A stretch of DNA of 27,294 bases, taken from assembly GCA_900549645.1 (NCBI GenBank), contig URPD01000020.1, positions 1 through 27,294 on the forward strand. Reading direction: 5' to 3'. Of the stretch, positions 7,393 to 15,288 are shown in pieces. Each line of letters starts with the position of its first letter. Position 1 is the stretch's first letter. The notes beneath the pieces were generated by a model. That model did no database searches, was not told the origin of the DNA, and was given only the letters and a program-made list of their open reading frames with translations. The stretch comes from an uncultured Eubacteriales bacterium (GTDB lineage: Bacteria; Bacillota; Clostridia; Oscillospirales; Oscillospiraceae). Position numbers and translations under genes: made by a program.

Positions 7393-7548
7393 ATGAAATT
7401 CAAAAAGCTTATCATTGCCTTGCTGTCTCTGATTCCGCTGTCCATGCTGATATATTGGTTCAATCTCGATAACAAGCTTTTGTTCTACGTTGTCCGCCCG
7501 CTGCTGAACAAGCTCTATAACAAGCAGAAGCGCGACGTAAAGCTGTAA
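7393..7548 (+). CDS. 51-residue single-span membrane peptide
   Basis: A short gene two bases after the larger dehydratase-like subunit, with AAGGGTGG upstream and its own terminator. The peptide has a Lys-rich start (MKFKK), one hydrophobic segment at about residues 7-21 (LIIALLSLIPLSMLIYW), and a basic tail (LYNKQKRDVK). It probably lies in the inner membrane with a cationic C-terminus. Tight operon position suggests that it helps locate or regulate the dehydratase-like complex, but no family is recognised and this is inference. Confidence 0.72.
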   Translation: MKFKKLIIALLSLIPLSMLIYWFNLDNKLLFYVVRPLLNKLYNKQKRDVKL

Positions 7549-7555
7549 TCATACG

Positions 7556-7586
7556 AAAACGACGAAGCATATGCTTCGTCGTTTTT
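7556..7586 (+). terminator. Intrinsic terminator of the dehydratase-like operon
   Basis: A perfect palindromic stem, AAAACGACGAAGC and its complement around ATAT, ends in TTTTT (7582-7586). It lies 8 bases after the small membrane peptide gene. Confidence 0.92.
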
Positions 7587-7591
7587 GACAA

Positions 7592-7620
7592 TTGAAATAT
7601 TTTTCTATCTGTGCGATTAT
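7592..7620 (+). promoter_or_regulatory. Possible promoter of the cysteine hydrolase gene
   Basis: TTGAAA (7592-7597), 17 bases, GATTAT (7615-7620), just after the upstream terminator. The -10 box is weak, but a promoter is required here by the terminator. Confidence 0.45.
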
Positions 7621-7651
7621 AGTACAAGAATATATCCCGAAAGGAACAGCC

Positions 7652-8227
7652 ATGAAAAAATACGCATTGATAATGATCGACATGCAGGGCGGCTTCATCT
7701 CCCCTGCCTCGCCCATCTGCATCCCCTCCGCCGCGGCCACAGTCCCCGCCTGCGCCAGAGCGATAGACCTCTGCCACGCGGCAGGCGTCCCCGTGGTATT
7801 CGCAACGCGCCATTACAGAGCGGACGGCAGCGACGTTGAAAAATGCCGCTATGACGTCTGGCTCAAGGGCGGCAAGCCTCTTTCCGAGGAATGTGCCCCC
7901 GAAATATCCGACGCTTTCCCGCCGGAATTCATCGTTCTGCCGCAGGACTACTGCATAATCAAGCCCCGCTTCTCCGCGTTTTTCCATACGCAGGTCGACC
8001 TGATACTGCGCAGGCTGGGCGTTGAAACCGTGATCCTCGCCGGAACCACCGCGCCGAACTGCATCCGCAGCAGCTGCTATGACGCGCTGTCGCTCGACTA
8101 TGACGTCGTTGTGCTTTCGGACTGCACCTCGTCCGTGACCGACGAGGTACAGCGCGCAAATCTTGAGGACATGGCGCGCATCGGCGCAAAAATCTGCACG
8201 GTCGACGAGCTGAGCAGCCTTATATAA
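7652..8227 (+). CDS. Isochorismatase-like cysteine hydrolase
   Basis: A 191-residue alpha/beta hydrolase of the isochorismatase/nicotinamidase superfamily. The catalytic triad is visible: Asp10 (MIDMQ), Lys104 (IIKPRFSAF) and Cys137 (APNCIRSS). The start at 7652 has GAAAGGAAC upstream and begins directly with the first beta strand; an in-frame ATG at 7592 lacks a ribosome site. Members cleave amide or ester groups of small molecules such as nicotinamide, N-carbamoyl compounds or biuret. The subtype is not clear from the sequence. Single gene between a terminator and a convergent gene. Confidence 0.88.
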   Translation: MKKYALIMIDMQGGFISPASPICIPSAAATVPACARAIDLCHAAGVPVVFATRHYRADGSDVEKCRYDVWLKGGKPLSEECAPEISDAFPPEFIVLPQDYCIIKPRFSAFFHTQVDLILRRLGVETVILAGTTAPNCIRSSCYDALSLDYDVVVLSDCTSSVTDEVQRANLEDMARIGAKICTVDELSSLI

Positions 8228-8232
8228 GCCCG

Positions 8233-8583
8233 TCAGTTCCCCGCGAGATACACGCTCGCCTCGACCGACGGCAGCAGCTCGTCCGCCTTTACAAGCTCCT
8301 CTATGCGCTCCGCCGTGATGATCTCGCAGTCGGCAAGCGGGGACTTCCCGCCGTTGAATGCGCCCATCATCACTGACGGCTTATCTATCGGCAGTATTCT
8401 TCGCCTGCCCTCGCATATGAGGTACAGCCTGTAAATCACATCGCGCCCGCTGGTGGCGTGGAGCGCCTGCTGGCCTATCAGCGGAAACATCTGCGTGAAC
8501 TGCTCCTCCTGTGAGCACTCAAGCAGATACATCTCCCCCGCCTTCGCGGGCTGTCTGCCGACCCATTTCTTATATATCCGCAT
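8233..8583 (-). CDS. Hypothetical protein, 116 residues
   Basis: Not recognised. The start at 8583 is preferred because GGAGGG lies seven bases upstream; a longer frame to 8667 has none. The protein begins with basic residues (MRIYKKW), is soluble in appearance, and has no signal peptide or membrane segment. It includes a mixed strand region (DVIYRLYLICEGRRRILPID) and an acidic helix (ITAERIEELVKADELL). Codon use matches its neighbours. It runs convergent to the cysteine hydrolase with a 5-base gap and no terminator between them. Confidence 0.7.
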   Translation of the reverse strand: MRIYKKWVGRQPAKAGEMYLLECSQEEQFTQMFPLIGQQALHATSGRDVIYRLYLICEGRRRILPIDKPSVMMGAFNGGKSPLADCEIITAERIEELVKADELLPSVEASVYLAGN

Positions 8584-8660
8584 TCGTCGCCCTCCAATCT
8601 TTGGATAAAGCGTAACACCACAGCGGCAAAGAGTCAATGTTTTTATCAAAGCGCCGCCGG

Positions 8661-8695
8661 ATAACATGTGCTGATTGTGGGTGTGCAGATGTTAT
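8661..8695. repeat. Inverted repeat upstream of the anchored extracytoplasmic protein
   Basis: ATAACAT (8661-8667) pairs with ATGTTAT (8689-8695), extended inward by TGC/GCA after one mismatch. It lies 35 bases before the start at 8730, in the gap between two genes that point apart. It may be an operator or an RNA hairpin. Confidence 0.4.
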
Positions 8696-8729
8696 GTGAA
8701 CCATTTGCCGGTTTCAAGAGACTATAACC

Positions 8730-9449
8730 ATGAAACGAATCGTTTTGCTCTGCATAATTGTTCTTGTGTGCGCCGCCGCGGTGCTGCTCGCGGTCAACGT
8801 GCTCGGCGGCGTCAGCTCCGATGCGAAGCAGCCTGAGCCGCAGGCCGCCGCGAAGGTCAATGTCGCCCCCGCTCAGACCGATACCCCGTCGGACAGCATT
8901 TCCGCGGAAAACGAGCTGTTCGCGTCGCTCTCAACCGCGGCAGCGGAACAGGCATATAAAGCCGCGGACGCTTACAAGGCTCTTTATCTTGAGCTGTTTT
9001 CCGGCGGCGGGCTGAATCTCACGCAGGACAAGCTCGCTCCGCTGGCCGCGCGCCTCGGCGAGCTTGGCTACTGCGCGTCGGCACTCAATTGCAGCATAGA
9101 TATGACGAATCCGGTGCTGCTTGATGACTTCTTCGCCGCGGTTGGCGAAGGCCGCGACGCTGATATCGCGGTATACGAACTGTGCCCGGACGCGGGCTTT
9201 CTGTGCCACACGCTGCGCTTCCGCGGCGGCGAATATTATCTCACGCGGACGCGGCTTGCGTGGCAGCAGGGCAGCTCCGCATTGCAGGGCGAGACGCCCA
9301 CGGTGACATATTCGGAGACCTATACACTCACCGAGCTTTACGTCGAGAACAGTCGCCTGTGCTATGACTATTATATTCCGGACAATCCTCCCGGCACACG
9401 CCACGACGGTCACATTGAGACCTTCACGTCGATCTATATTGGAAACTGA
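8730..9449 (+). CDS. Membrane-anchored extracytoplasmic protein of unknown function
   Basis: 239 residues. A single N-terminal hydrophobic segment (about residues 4-24, after MKR) acts as signal anchor. A low-complexity Pro/Ala/Thr linker follows (about 32-55), then a folded domain outside the cell. The end (TYTLTELYVENSRLCYDYYIPDNPPGTRHDGHIE) is reminiscent of DUF6070-like clostridial proteins as I remember them; this is a weak call. Cys residues in the outer domain could form disulfides. The ribosome site is poor (AAGAG). A hairpin follows at once, so the C-terminus is genuine. Confidence 0.72.
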   Translation: MKRIVLLCIIVLVCAAAVLLAVNVLGGVSSDAKQPEPQAAAKVNVAPAQTDTPSDSISAENELFASLSTAAAEQAYKAADAYKALYLELFSGGGLNLTQDKLAPLAARLGELGYCASALNCSIDMTNPVLLDDFFAAVGEGRDADIAVYELCPDAGFLCHTLRFRGGEYYLTRTRLAWQQGSSALQGETPTVTYSETYTLTELYVENSRLCYDYYIPDNPPGTRHDGHIETFTSIYIGN

Positions 9450-9477
9450 AACCCGCACAGTCAAAACTGTGCGGGTT
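9450..9477. terminator. Shared hairpin between convergent genes
   Basis: A 12-bp perfect stem (AACCCGCACAGT / ACTGTGCGGGTT) with a CAAA loop sits between the ends of two convergent genes. The T-rich stretch on the plus strand starts ten bases later and none follows on the minus strand, so it may end transcripts from both sides only moderately well. Confidence 0.6.
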
Positions 9478-9496
9478 CTATCACGCTTATTTTGTT

Positions 9497-10360
9497 TTAC
9501 AGCTCTATAAGCTCGTATTCTCTGGAACCGACGCCCATCGCCGCCGCGGCTTCGATGGCATGAACGCCGTTGCGGCTCTCAACGCGCTCCAAGAAATGAG
9601 CCTTGCCCGGATCATCGCAGGCATACACCAGATCAACGCAGGCCTGATCCACCGCGACCGGGTCGGTCGACACAAGCACGCCGATATCCGCAAGGCAGGG
9701 ATCCTCGGCCACAGCACAGCAGTCACAGTCAACGGACATGTTCTTCATCACGTTCACATACACGGCGTTTCCCTTGAAGAGCTTTACCACGGAGGACGCG
9801 GCGTCCGCCATGGACTCAAGGAAGGAGTCGTGATCCGCCGTCCAGATTTTCTCCGGCTCACCGGCGCCGTGGATATACGCCTTGCCGAAGGAGGATGCAC
9901 AGCCGATAGAGAGCTGCTTGAGCGCTCCGCCGTACCCGCCCATCGGGTGTCCCTTAAAGTGAGACAGTACGAGGAGCGAGTCATAATTTACTATGTCCTT
10001 GCCGACATAGTTTTTCTTTATGCGCTTGCCGTCGGGTATATCCAGCACAAGGTCAGGCCCCTCGGCATCCAAAAGATCAACCTTGAAATACTTGCTCCAG
10101 CCGTGCTTCTCCATGGTTGCCATGTGCTTCTCGGTCGTGTTGCGCGAGCCTGCGTAGGCGGTGTTGCACTCGACAATAGTGCCGTTCACGGCCTCGACCA
10201 TCGGCGCCCAGAAGTCCGGGTGCAGGAAGTTCTGGTTCCCCTCTTCTCCGGAGTGCACCTTCACGGCGACTCTGCCCGGCAGCTCTTTTCCCGCCGCGCG
10301 GTACAGCTCAACGACCTTTTCAGGAGTAATTTCCCTTGAGAAAAATACCTTGGATTTCAT
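9497..10360 (-). CDS. DUF362 family (putative Fe-S) protein
   Basis: 287 residues with the DUF362 hallmarks: NYDSLLVLSHFKGHPMGGYGG in the middle, SVDCDCCAVAEDPCLADIG with clustered cysteines, and STDPVAVDQACVDLV. Other family members carry extra ferredoxin domains; this one has only the core domain, and its Cys-rich loop could bind a cluster or metal. It lies 23 bases after rhaD with AAGGAGAA before its ATG, so it is the last gene of the rhamnose operon. A role in redox handling of L-lactaldehyde is conceivable but is inference. Confidence 0.82.
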   Translation of the reverse strand: MKSKVFFSREITPEKVVELYRAAGKELPGRVAVKVHSGEEGNQNFLHPDFWAPMVEAVNGTIVECNTAYAGSRNTTEKHMATMEKHGWSKYFKVDLLDAEGPDLVLDIPDGKRIKKNYVGKDIVNYDSLLVLSHFKGHPMGGYGGALKQLSIGCASSFGKAYIHGAGEPEKIWTADHDSFLESMADAASSVVKLFKGNAVYVNVMKNMSVDCDCCAVAEDPCLADIGVLVSTDPVAVDQACVDLVYACDDPGKAHFLERVESRNGVHAIEAAAAMGVGSREYELIEL

Positions 10361-10383
10361 GTACTTCTCCTTTGCTGTTGAAA

Positions 10384-11199
10384 TCAGAGATTGAGAAAGT
10401 CCTTTCTGTAATTCACGCCGAAGGCTTCCGCCAGCTCCTTGAGCTGATCGTCGCAGATGGTGTTGATGCGCGGCAGATGCGCGGTGAGCATATAGATCTG
10501 TGCCGCCTTCTCAACCGTCTCGATAAGACCGAAGGTCTCATCCATGGTCTTTCCGGCGCCGTATATGCCGTGCATTCCCCAAATCACGAGGCGGAATTCC
10601 TTCATTTTCTCCGCCGTGGCTTCGCCGATGGAATTCGTGCCGCAGAGCATCCAAGGCAGGACGCCGACGCCATCCGGGAAGACGACGATGCATTCGGTGC
10701 ACATCTCCCACAGCGTGTGCGTGATCTTCTTCTCGTCCAGCTCATGGACGAAATTCATCGCAAGCGTATAGGTGGGATGGCAGTGCATCACGACCCGGTT
10801 CTCCGGATCTACGCCCAGCCGCGCCATATGGCTCATCAGGTGCGCGGGGAACTCCGAGGTGAACCGGCCGCCGTCCTTGTATCCCCACAGTAGCTCCGCG
10901 TTCTGCCCGTCCGCCGCGACGCGGACTATGCCCAGATTTGTCTCCGGGTCTGTCTCCACGTTTTTGAAATACTTGCCCGTTCCGGTTACGAGGAACACCT
11001 CGCCGGAAAGCGCGGACGCGTCGAAGCCGAGCGGTATCGTGCGCAGGACTTTTTCGGTATCAAGATAAGCCTTTAATTTCTCTTTGTCAAGCTTATAGCT
11101 TATATTTCCGCCGTTGCGCTCGTCCCAGCCGAGTCTGTACATATTCGCGGCCGTTGCGCACATTTCCCGCATAAAAGGGACGTTCATAATATCCTGCAT
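10384..11199 (-). CDS. rhaD: Rhamnulose-1-phosphate aldolase
   Basis: A 271-residue class II (zinc) aldolase of the RhaD/FucA family that splits L-rhamnulose 1-phosphate into DHAP and L-lactaldehyde. The zinc site is visible: His139 and His141 in MHCHPTY and His210 in WGMHGIYG. Glu116 in SEFPAH is the likely catalytic acid/base. NGGN (about 29-32) matches the phosphate-binding loop. The ATG at 11199 is preferred over a TTG at 11208 because AGAGG lies nine bases upstream. It starts 5 bases after the rhaA stop. Confidence 0.94.
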   Translation of the reverse strand: MQDIMNVPFMREMCATAANMYRLGWDERNGGNISYKLDKEKLKAYLDTEKVLRTIPLGFDASALSGEVFLVTGTGKYFKNVETDPETNLGIVRVAADGQNAELLWGYKDGGRFTSEFPAHLMSHMARLGVDPENRVVMHCHPTYTLAMNFVHELDEKKITHTLWEMCTECIVVFPDGVGVLPWMLCGTNSIGEATAEKMKEFRLVIWGMHGIYGAGKTMDETFGLIETVEKAAQIYMLTAHLPRINTICDDQLKELAEAFGVNYRKDFLNL

Positions 11200-11204
11200 G
11201 GCAC

Positions 11205-12455
11205 TCAACCTCTCTTACTGAGAACTTTGTTCTCGTAGTCCTTTACATCGACAAACCACTCGCCGTCGGCGGGTACGCCGCACTCGCGGCAATACTGCTC
11301 CCACACCTCGCCGAACGGCATGGTCTTCAGCTCCTCCTGCCTGACCATCAGCTCGGTCCAGTTGTTCGCGTTCTGCAAATCGGTGTAATCCGGGCTGAGC
11401 AGCGCGGAAAGCAACGCCTTCTGCACGTTTCTGAGCCCGACAGTCCACGCGGAGACGCGGTTGATGGAGGCGTCAAAGTAGTCAAGCGCGATATTGACTC
11501 TGCCGTCAAGTCCGCCGCAGCGGACGATCTCCTTGCATATCTCCTTCGTCTCGTCGTCGAAAAGGACAACATGATCGCTGTCCCAGCGGACGGGGCGGGT
11601 CACATGCAGCGCGATCTCCGGGAAGAACGCAAGAAGCGCGGGTATCTTGTCGGAGACGACTTCCGTGGGGTGATAATGGCCGTTGTCCATCAGCGGAATA
11701 CACTTGTCACGGTTCATCGCGGAATAGCTCAACGCAAATTCGGCGCTGCCTACGGTATAGCTTTCAACGCCGATGCCGAACACCTTCGACTCGATGCATG
11801 GCTTGACCTTCGAGAAATCATACGGCTCGGAAAGGATCTCGTCTATGGACTCTCTGTACCGCACTCTCGGCCCAAGGCGATCCGCCGGGACGTCCTTGAA
11901 GCCGTCACCCGTCCAGATGTTCATCGTGCAGGGCTGGCCAAGCTCGTCGGCCAAATACTGCGAAATTCTGACGCAGGCCTTGCCGTGCTCGATCCAGAAG
12001 CGGCGCGTCTCCTCGTTGGGGCTGGACAGCGTCAGCGGGTCGCACATGGGATGGGAGAAGAAGGTGGGGTTGAAGTCGGCGCCGATGCCGTGCGCCTTGC
12101 AGAAATCCACCCACTTTTTGAAGTGCTTCGGCTCAAGCTTGTCACGATCCACCCACTCGCCGTCCTCGAATATGGCGTAGCTCGCGTGAAGGTTCAGCTT
12201 CTTCGCGCCGGGGCACAGCTTCAGAACCATGTCAATATCGGACATCAGCTCTTCGGGTGTGCGCGCTCTGCCGGGGTAATTGCCGGTTGTCTGGATTCCG
12301 CCGGTAAGCGGCTTGGACGGGTCGGTGTCAAAACCGCGCACATCGTCGCCCTGCCAGCAGTGCAGCGATACGGGAACCGACTTGAGCCGCGCTATTGCAG
12401 CGTCGGTGTCAACGCCGAGCTTTGCGTATTTTTCTCTAGCCTCGTTGTAACTCAT
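11205..12455 (-). CDS. rhaA: L-rhamnose isomerase
   Basis: 416 residues, the usual length for RhaA, which converts L-rhamnose to L-rhamnulose. Family signatures are clear: SLHCWQGDDVRGF and GGIQTTGNYPG near the start, NLHASYA, ADFNPTFFSHP, and metal-site segments GVESYTVGSAEF, LMDNGHYHP, HVTRPVRWDSDHV and NIALDYFDASINR. Its start overlaps the rhaB stop by four bases (ATGA), and GGAGG lies within the end of rhaB, so the pair is translationally coupled. Confidence 0.97.
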   Translation of the reverse strand: MSYNEAREKYAKLGVDTDAAIARLKSVPVSLHCWQGDDVRGFDTDPSKPLTGGIQTTGNYPGRARTPEELMSDIDMVLKLCPGAKKLNLHASYAIFEDGEWVDRDKLEPKHFKKWVDFCKAHGIGADFNPTFFSHPMCDPLTLSSPNEETRRFWIEHGKACVRISQYLADELGQPCTMNIWTGDGFKDVPADRLGPRVRYRESIDEILSEPYDFSKVKPCIESKVFGIGVESYTVGSAEFALSYSAMNRDKCIPLMDNGHYHPTEVVSDKIPALLAFFPEIALHVTRPVRWDSDHVVLFDDETKEICKEIVRCGGLDGRVNIALDYFDASINRVSAWTVGLRNVQKALLSALLSPDYTDLQNANNWTELMVRQEELKTMPFGEVWEQYCRECGVPADGEWFVDVKDYENKVLSKRG

Positions 12456-13726
12456 TTGTCTGCCTCCATTTGAATCTTTATGTTCCCAAGCGCCGTCGCC
12501 TCTATGGGCAGCGCGATAACCTTCTTCCCTGTCGCAAGCTCGGTGAGGCGGTTGAGGAAATCATTCTTCGCTCCGCCGCCGACGATGTACAGCTTGTCCC
12601 AGCGCTTGCCGGTGTTTTGTTCAAGCTCGTCAAGCGCCGCGCGATAGCTATCGGCAAGCGACCTGTAAGCGCATCTGAAATAGTCTGCCTCAGAGACCGG
12701 GCGCACCGTCAGCGCCGAATCGAACGCGGCCTTCATGCTCTCCGGCGCGAGGAACACCGTGGCGTTTACGTCCACAATGCCATCGTACGCGCTCGCTTCC
12801 GCCTCATGTGTTATCTGTGCAAACGGCTTTTCCGGGCACAGCTCGTCTCTCAGCCGGTTCACGAGCCACATGCCCATTATATTTTTCAGATAGCGGATAT
12901 AGCCGACGCCGCCCTCATTCGTGAAGTTCGCGGCGAGGCTAGCGGCGTCCGTCAGCGGCTTTCCAAGCTTTGCGCCAAGCAGGCTCCATGTTCCGGATGA
13001 AATATACGGCGAATCTACATCCATCAGGATGCCCTCCACGGCGGACGCCGTATCATGCGTCGCGCAGAGGATGCAGCGTATGCCGTCGTACTCTCCCACA
13101 TATTCGCCCGGCTTGGAAAGGTGGGCAAACAGGCGCTCCGGCAGACCAAGACGGCGGATAATCGAGCCGTCATACTCCTCTGTCGCCGCGTTGACCATTC
13201 CGCCGGTCGTCGCATTGGTGTACTCATGGCGCTTCACGCCGGTAAGCTTATACAGCAGGTACTCCGGAATGAGCAGAAAATCCGTCGCCGCATCGAGCCG
13301 TCCGGCCATTTTATCGGCATAGAGCTGATAAATGGTGTTGAACGGCTGGAACTGTATTCCGGTTTTCCGGTACAGCTTGTCAAACGGAATCAGCTCATGC
13401 ACAGCTGGAATGACCTTTTCCGTGCGGCCGTCCCGGTAGGCATAGCATGGAGTAAGCTCCCGTTCGCCGTCCAGGAGCACGTAATCCACGCCCCACGTAT
13501 CAATCGAGAGACTGTATATCTCGCTATACGCCGCTTTCGCCGCCCGAATACCGGCCTTCACCTCGCGGACAAGCGCCTCGATATCCCATACAAGATGCCC
13601 GTTTTCCGTCTCTGCGCCGTTATGAAAACGGTATACTTCTTTTGTGACAAGTTCCCCGTCCTGCATCCAGCCGACTATGTGGCGGCCTGAGGACGCGCCT
13701 ATATCTATGGCAAGATAGCGATGCAT
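12452..13726 (-). CDS. rhaB: Rhamnulokinase
   Basis: A 424-residue FGGY-family sugar kinase that phosphorylates L-rhamnulose. Motifs are DIGASSGR (first phosphate loop), DTWGVDYVLLD, CATHDTASAV, SGTWSLLG, and VGGGAKNDFLNRL (adenosine pocket). The start at 13726 has GGAGGTGA upstream; the frame stays open to 13873 but without a ribosome site. It ends at ALGNIKIQMEADK, where relatives usually run on for a few tens of residues, so the C-terminal helix may be shortened. First gene of rhaBAD-DUF362. No sugar transporter or dedicated regulator is in the window. Confidence 0.94.
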   Translation of the reverse strand: MHRYLAIDIGASSGRHIVGWMQDGELVTKEVYRFHNGAETENGHLVWDIEALVREVKAGIRAAKAAYSEIYSLSIDTWGVDYVLLDGERELTPCYAYRDGRTEKVIPAVHELIPFDKLYRKTGIQFQPFNTIYQLYADKMAGRLDAATDFLLIPEYLLYKLTGVKRHEYTNATTGGMVNAATEEYDGSIIRRLGLPERLFAHLSKPGEYVGEYDGIRCILCATHDTASAVEGILMDVDSPYISSGTWSLLGAKLGKPLTDAASLAANFTNEGGVGYIRYLKNIMGMWLVNRLRDELCPEKPFAQITHEAEASAYDGIVDVNATVFLAPESMKAAFDSALTVRPVSEADYFRCAYRSLADSYRAALDELEQNTGKRWDKLYIVGGGAKNDFLNRLTELATGKKVIALPIEATALGNIKIQMEADK

Positions 13727-13766
13727 CGCTTCACCTCCGATAAACGTCCTATGTTCTACCGATACC

Positions 13767-13795
13767 ACACTACCAGAACAAGCCCGGTTTGTCAA
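13767..13795 (-). promoter_or_regulatory. Promoter of the rhamnose operon
   Basis: On the minus strand TTGACA (13795-13790), 17 bases, TAGTGT (13772-13767). A consensus -35 with a poor -10, as expected of an activator-dependent or regulated promoter. Imperfect GTTCT/AGAAC arms flank the -10 region, but I could not define an operator. Confidence 0.6.
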
Positions 13796-13830
13796 TATAT
13801 ACACATGCCATAATTCCGCCCCAAACAGAG

Positions 13831-13865
13831 AAAAATTGGGCGTACTTTTTTGCAGTACGCCCAAT
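13831..13865 (-). terminator. Intrinsic terminator after the CapA-like gene
   Basis: A 12-bp perfect stem (ATTGGGCGTACT / AGTACGCCCAAT) with a 7-base loop. On the minus strand it is followed by TTTTTCTCT. It separates the capA-like gene from the rhamnose promoter. Confidence 0.9.
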
Positions 13866-13882
13866 CGTGTCATATTCTTTTA

Positions 13883-15049
13883 TCAGCCCCAAGCACTGTA
13901 CCACGCGCTGTAATCCTTGTTCGCGTTCTCCCAGCCGGAATTCATATCCAGCTTGCTCAAAACGCGCTTGCAGCCCTCGTTGTCCTCCGGGTACGGGGTC
14001 GGCTTATAGTCGTTATAGCCAACGCCGCCGCTCATGTTCGAGCTGACACAGCACGGGATAGCGTCATAGCCCTCGGTCGTGATGCTGCCGTCAAGGTCGC
14101 GCTTTATCGTGACCTGAATTATTGCGGTGTCCTGATCGGTGGGCTGGGTGTTGCCGCCGAAGCTCCAGTTGCCGACGCTGTACATGATTATGCCGCCGTT
14201 ATACTCGACAACGGGGCCGAGGACGTGCGGGTGTGTGCCGTAGATGAGATCGGCTCCCGCGTCGATACAGGTCTGCGCGAGGTCTATCATCTTCTGTGTA
14301 GGCTTATAATACAGCTCCTTGCCCCAGTGGAAGGCCATGACGATGTACTCCGCGCCGTCGGCCTTCATCTGATTTATCGCGTCGATACATTCGTCCGTTT
14401 TCGGGACAAAGTACCCGTCGTTGATATTGAAGCCGCAGTATATGCCTATCTTAATGCCGTTCTTGGTGGTGACCACCTGCGCCTGACCAACCTTGCCGTA
14501 GGGCAGACCGGCGTTATCCAGCGTTGCATATGTATCCTCAACGCCCTTATCACCGAAGTCGTTGAGGTGGTTGTTCGCCGTTGTGACGAAATCGACCCCG
14601 CCCTCAAGCAGGATGTTTACATACGACGTGGGCGCGCGGAAATAAAACGTGGGGTACCCGACCGCAGACAGGTTCCTGTCTGAGAAGGAACACTCAAGGT
14701 TTGCAAAGGTGTACTCATCGTCGGAGAAATACTGCACGGTATTTGCAAAGGGATAAGCGTAGTCATCCCCGACCTTATTGAAATAATCCTGCGTATTCTG
14801 GTGCGGCGCGAGGGTGCAGTCGCCGATGAAGGACAGTGTGAAATACTCCGGGGTGGGTTCCGGCGTCGGGGTTGGAGTCGGCGTCGGAGTCGCGTTAGGC
14901 TCCGCACTCTGCTCCACGGGCGGCGTCACGTCGTCCGGCACGTTCACCGTAGGGCTGTACTCCGGCTGTGACACTCTGGCCAGCAGCGTAAACCAGAAAA
15001 CCACCAGCAATATCGTCAGTAATCCAACGTTTACAAAAATCTTTTTCAT
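13883..15049 (-). CDS. CapA-type poly-gamma-glutamate synthesis/metallophosphatase-like protein
   Basis: 388 residues. An N-terminal membrane anchor (about 5-24) is followed by a Thr-Pro repeat linker (about 54-68), then a calcineurin-like metallophosphatase domain. Motifs are LSFIGDCTL, NLECSF, TTANNHLNDFG, AFHWGKE and GTHPHVLGPV, the CapA (PGA_cap) set. The domain faces outside the cell. CapA in Bacillus takes part in poly-gamma-glutamate export, but no capB or capC is present, so a cell-wall or other phosphoester role is as likely. Transcribed alone from its own promoter. Confidence 0.9.
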   Translation of the reverse strand: MKKIFVNVGLLTILLVVFWFTLLARVSQPEYSPTVNVPDDVTPPVEQSAEPNATPTPTPTPTPEPTPEYFTLSFIGDCTLAPHQNTQDYFNKVGDDYAYPFANTVQYFSDDEYTFANLECSFSDRNLSAVGYPTFYFRAPTSYVNILLEGGVDFVTTANNHLNDFGDKGVEDTYATLDNAGLPYGKVGQAQVVTTKNGIKIGIYCGFNINDGYFVPKTDECIDAINQMKADGAEYIVMAFHWGKELYYKPTQKMIDLAQTCIDAGADLIYGTHPHVLGPVVEYNGGIIMYSVGNWSFGGNTQPTDQDTAIIQVTIKRDLDGSITTEGYDAIPCCVSSNMSGGVGYNDYKPTPYPEDNEGCKRVLSKLDMNSGWENANKDYSAWYSAWG

Positions 15050-15082
15050 TTTCTAACCTCAACCAACAAATAAAGTCTATAT

Positions 15083-15111
15083 ATTATAATGAAATCTCGA
15101 CAATAAAGCAA
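15083..15111 (-). promoter_or_regulatory. Promoter of the CapA-like gene
   Basis: On the minus strand TTGCTT (15111-15106), 17 bases, consensus TATAAT (15088-15083). It lies downstream of the pyrophosphatase terminator. Confidence 0.75.
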
Positions 15112-15218
15112 GTGTATCCGGCCGCGATTTTACAATTTAATATAACTTAAGAATTACGCCTGTCCTTCGCATAAGCCTATGCCGCACGGCGTCAAATAAT
15201 TCGCCGCGCCCCGCCGCG

Positions 15219-15250
15219 AAAAAAATGCGCCCCGAATAATTTCGGGGCGC
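15219..15250 (-). terminator. Intrinsic terminator of the pyrophosphatase gene
   Basis: A 10-bp GC-rich stem (GCGCCCCGAA / TTCGGGGCGC, loop of 4). On the minus strand it is followed by ATTTTTTT. It lies about 40 bases after the stop codon. Confidence 0.9.
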
Positions 15251-15288
15251 TGCGCTAAGGAAAGGGATAAGGTAGGGTATCAAAGTTA

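Noticed and set aside
7585..7590. Perfect TTGACA as -35 of the cysteine hydrolase gene
   Set aside because: It overlaps the T-tract of the upstream terminator and no -10 box lies 16-18 bases away. TTGAAA at 7592 with GATTAT fits better.
14840..14910. Short tandem repeat (GT/CG-rich, period about 6)
   Set aside because: It encodes the Thr-Pro linker of the CapA-like protein, a normal low-complexity spacer between the membrane anchor and the catalytic domain.
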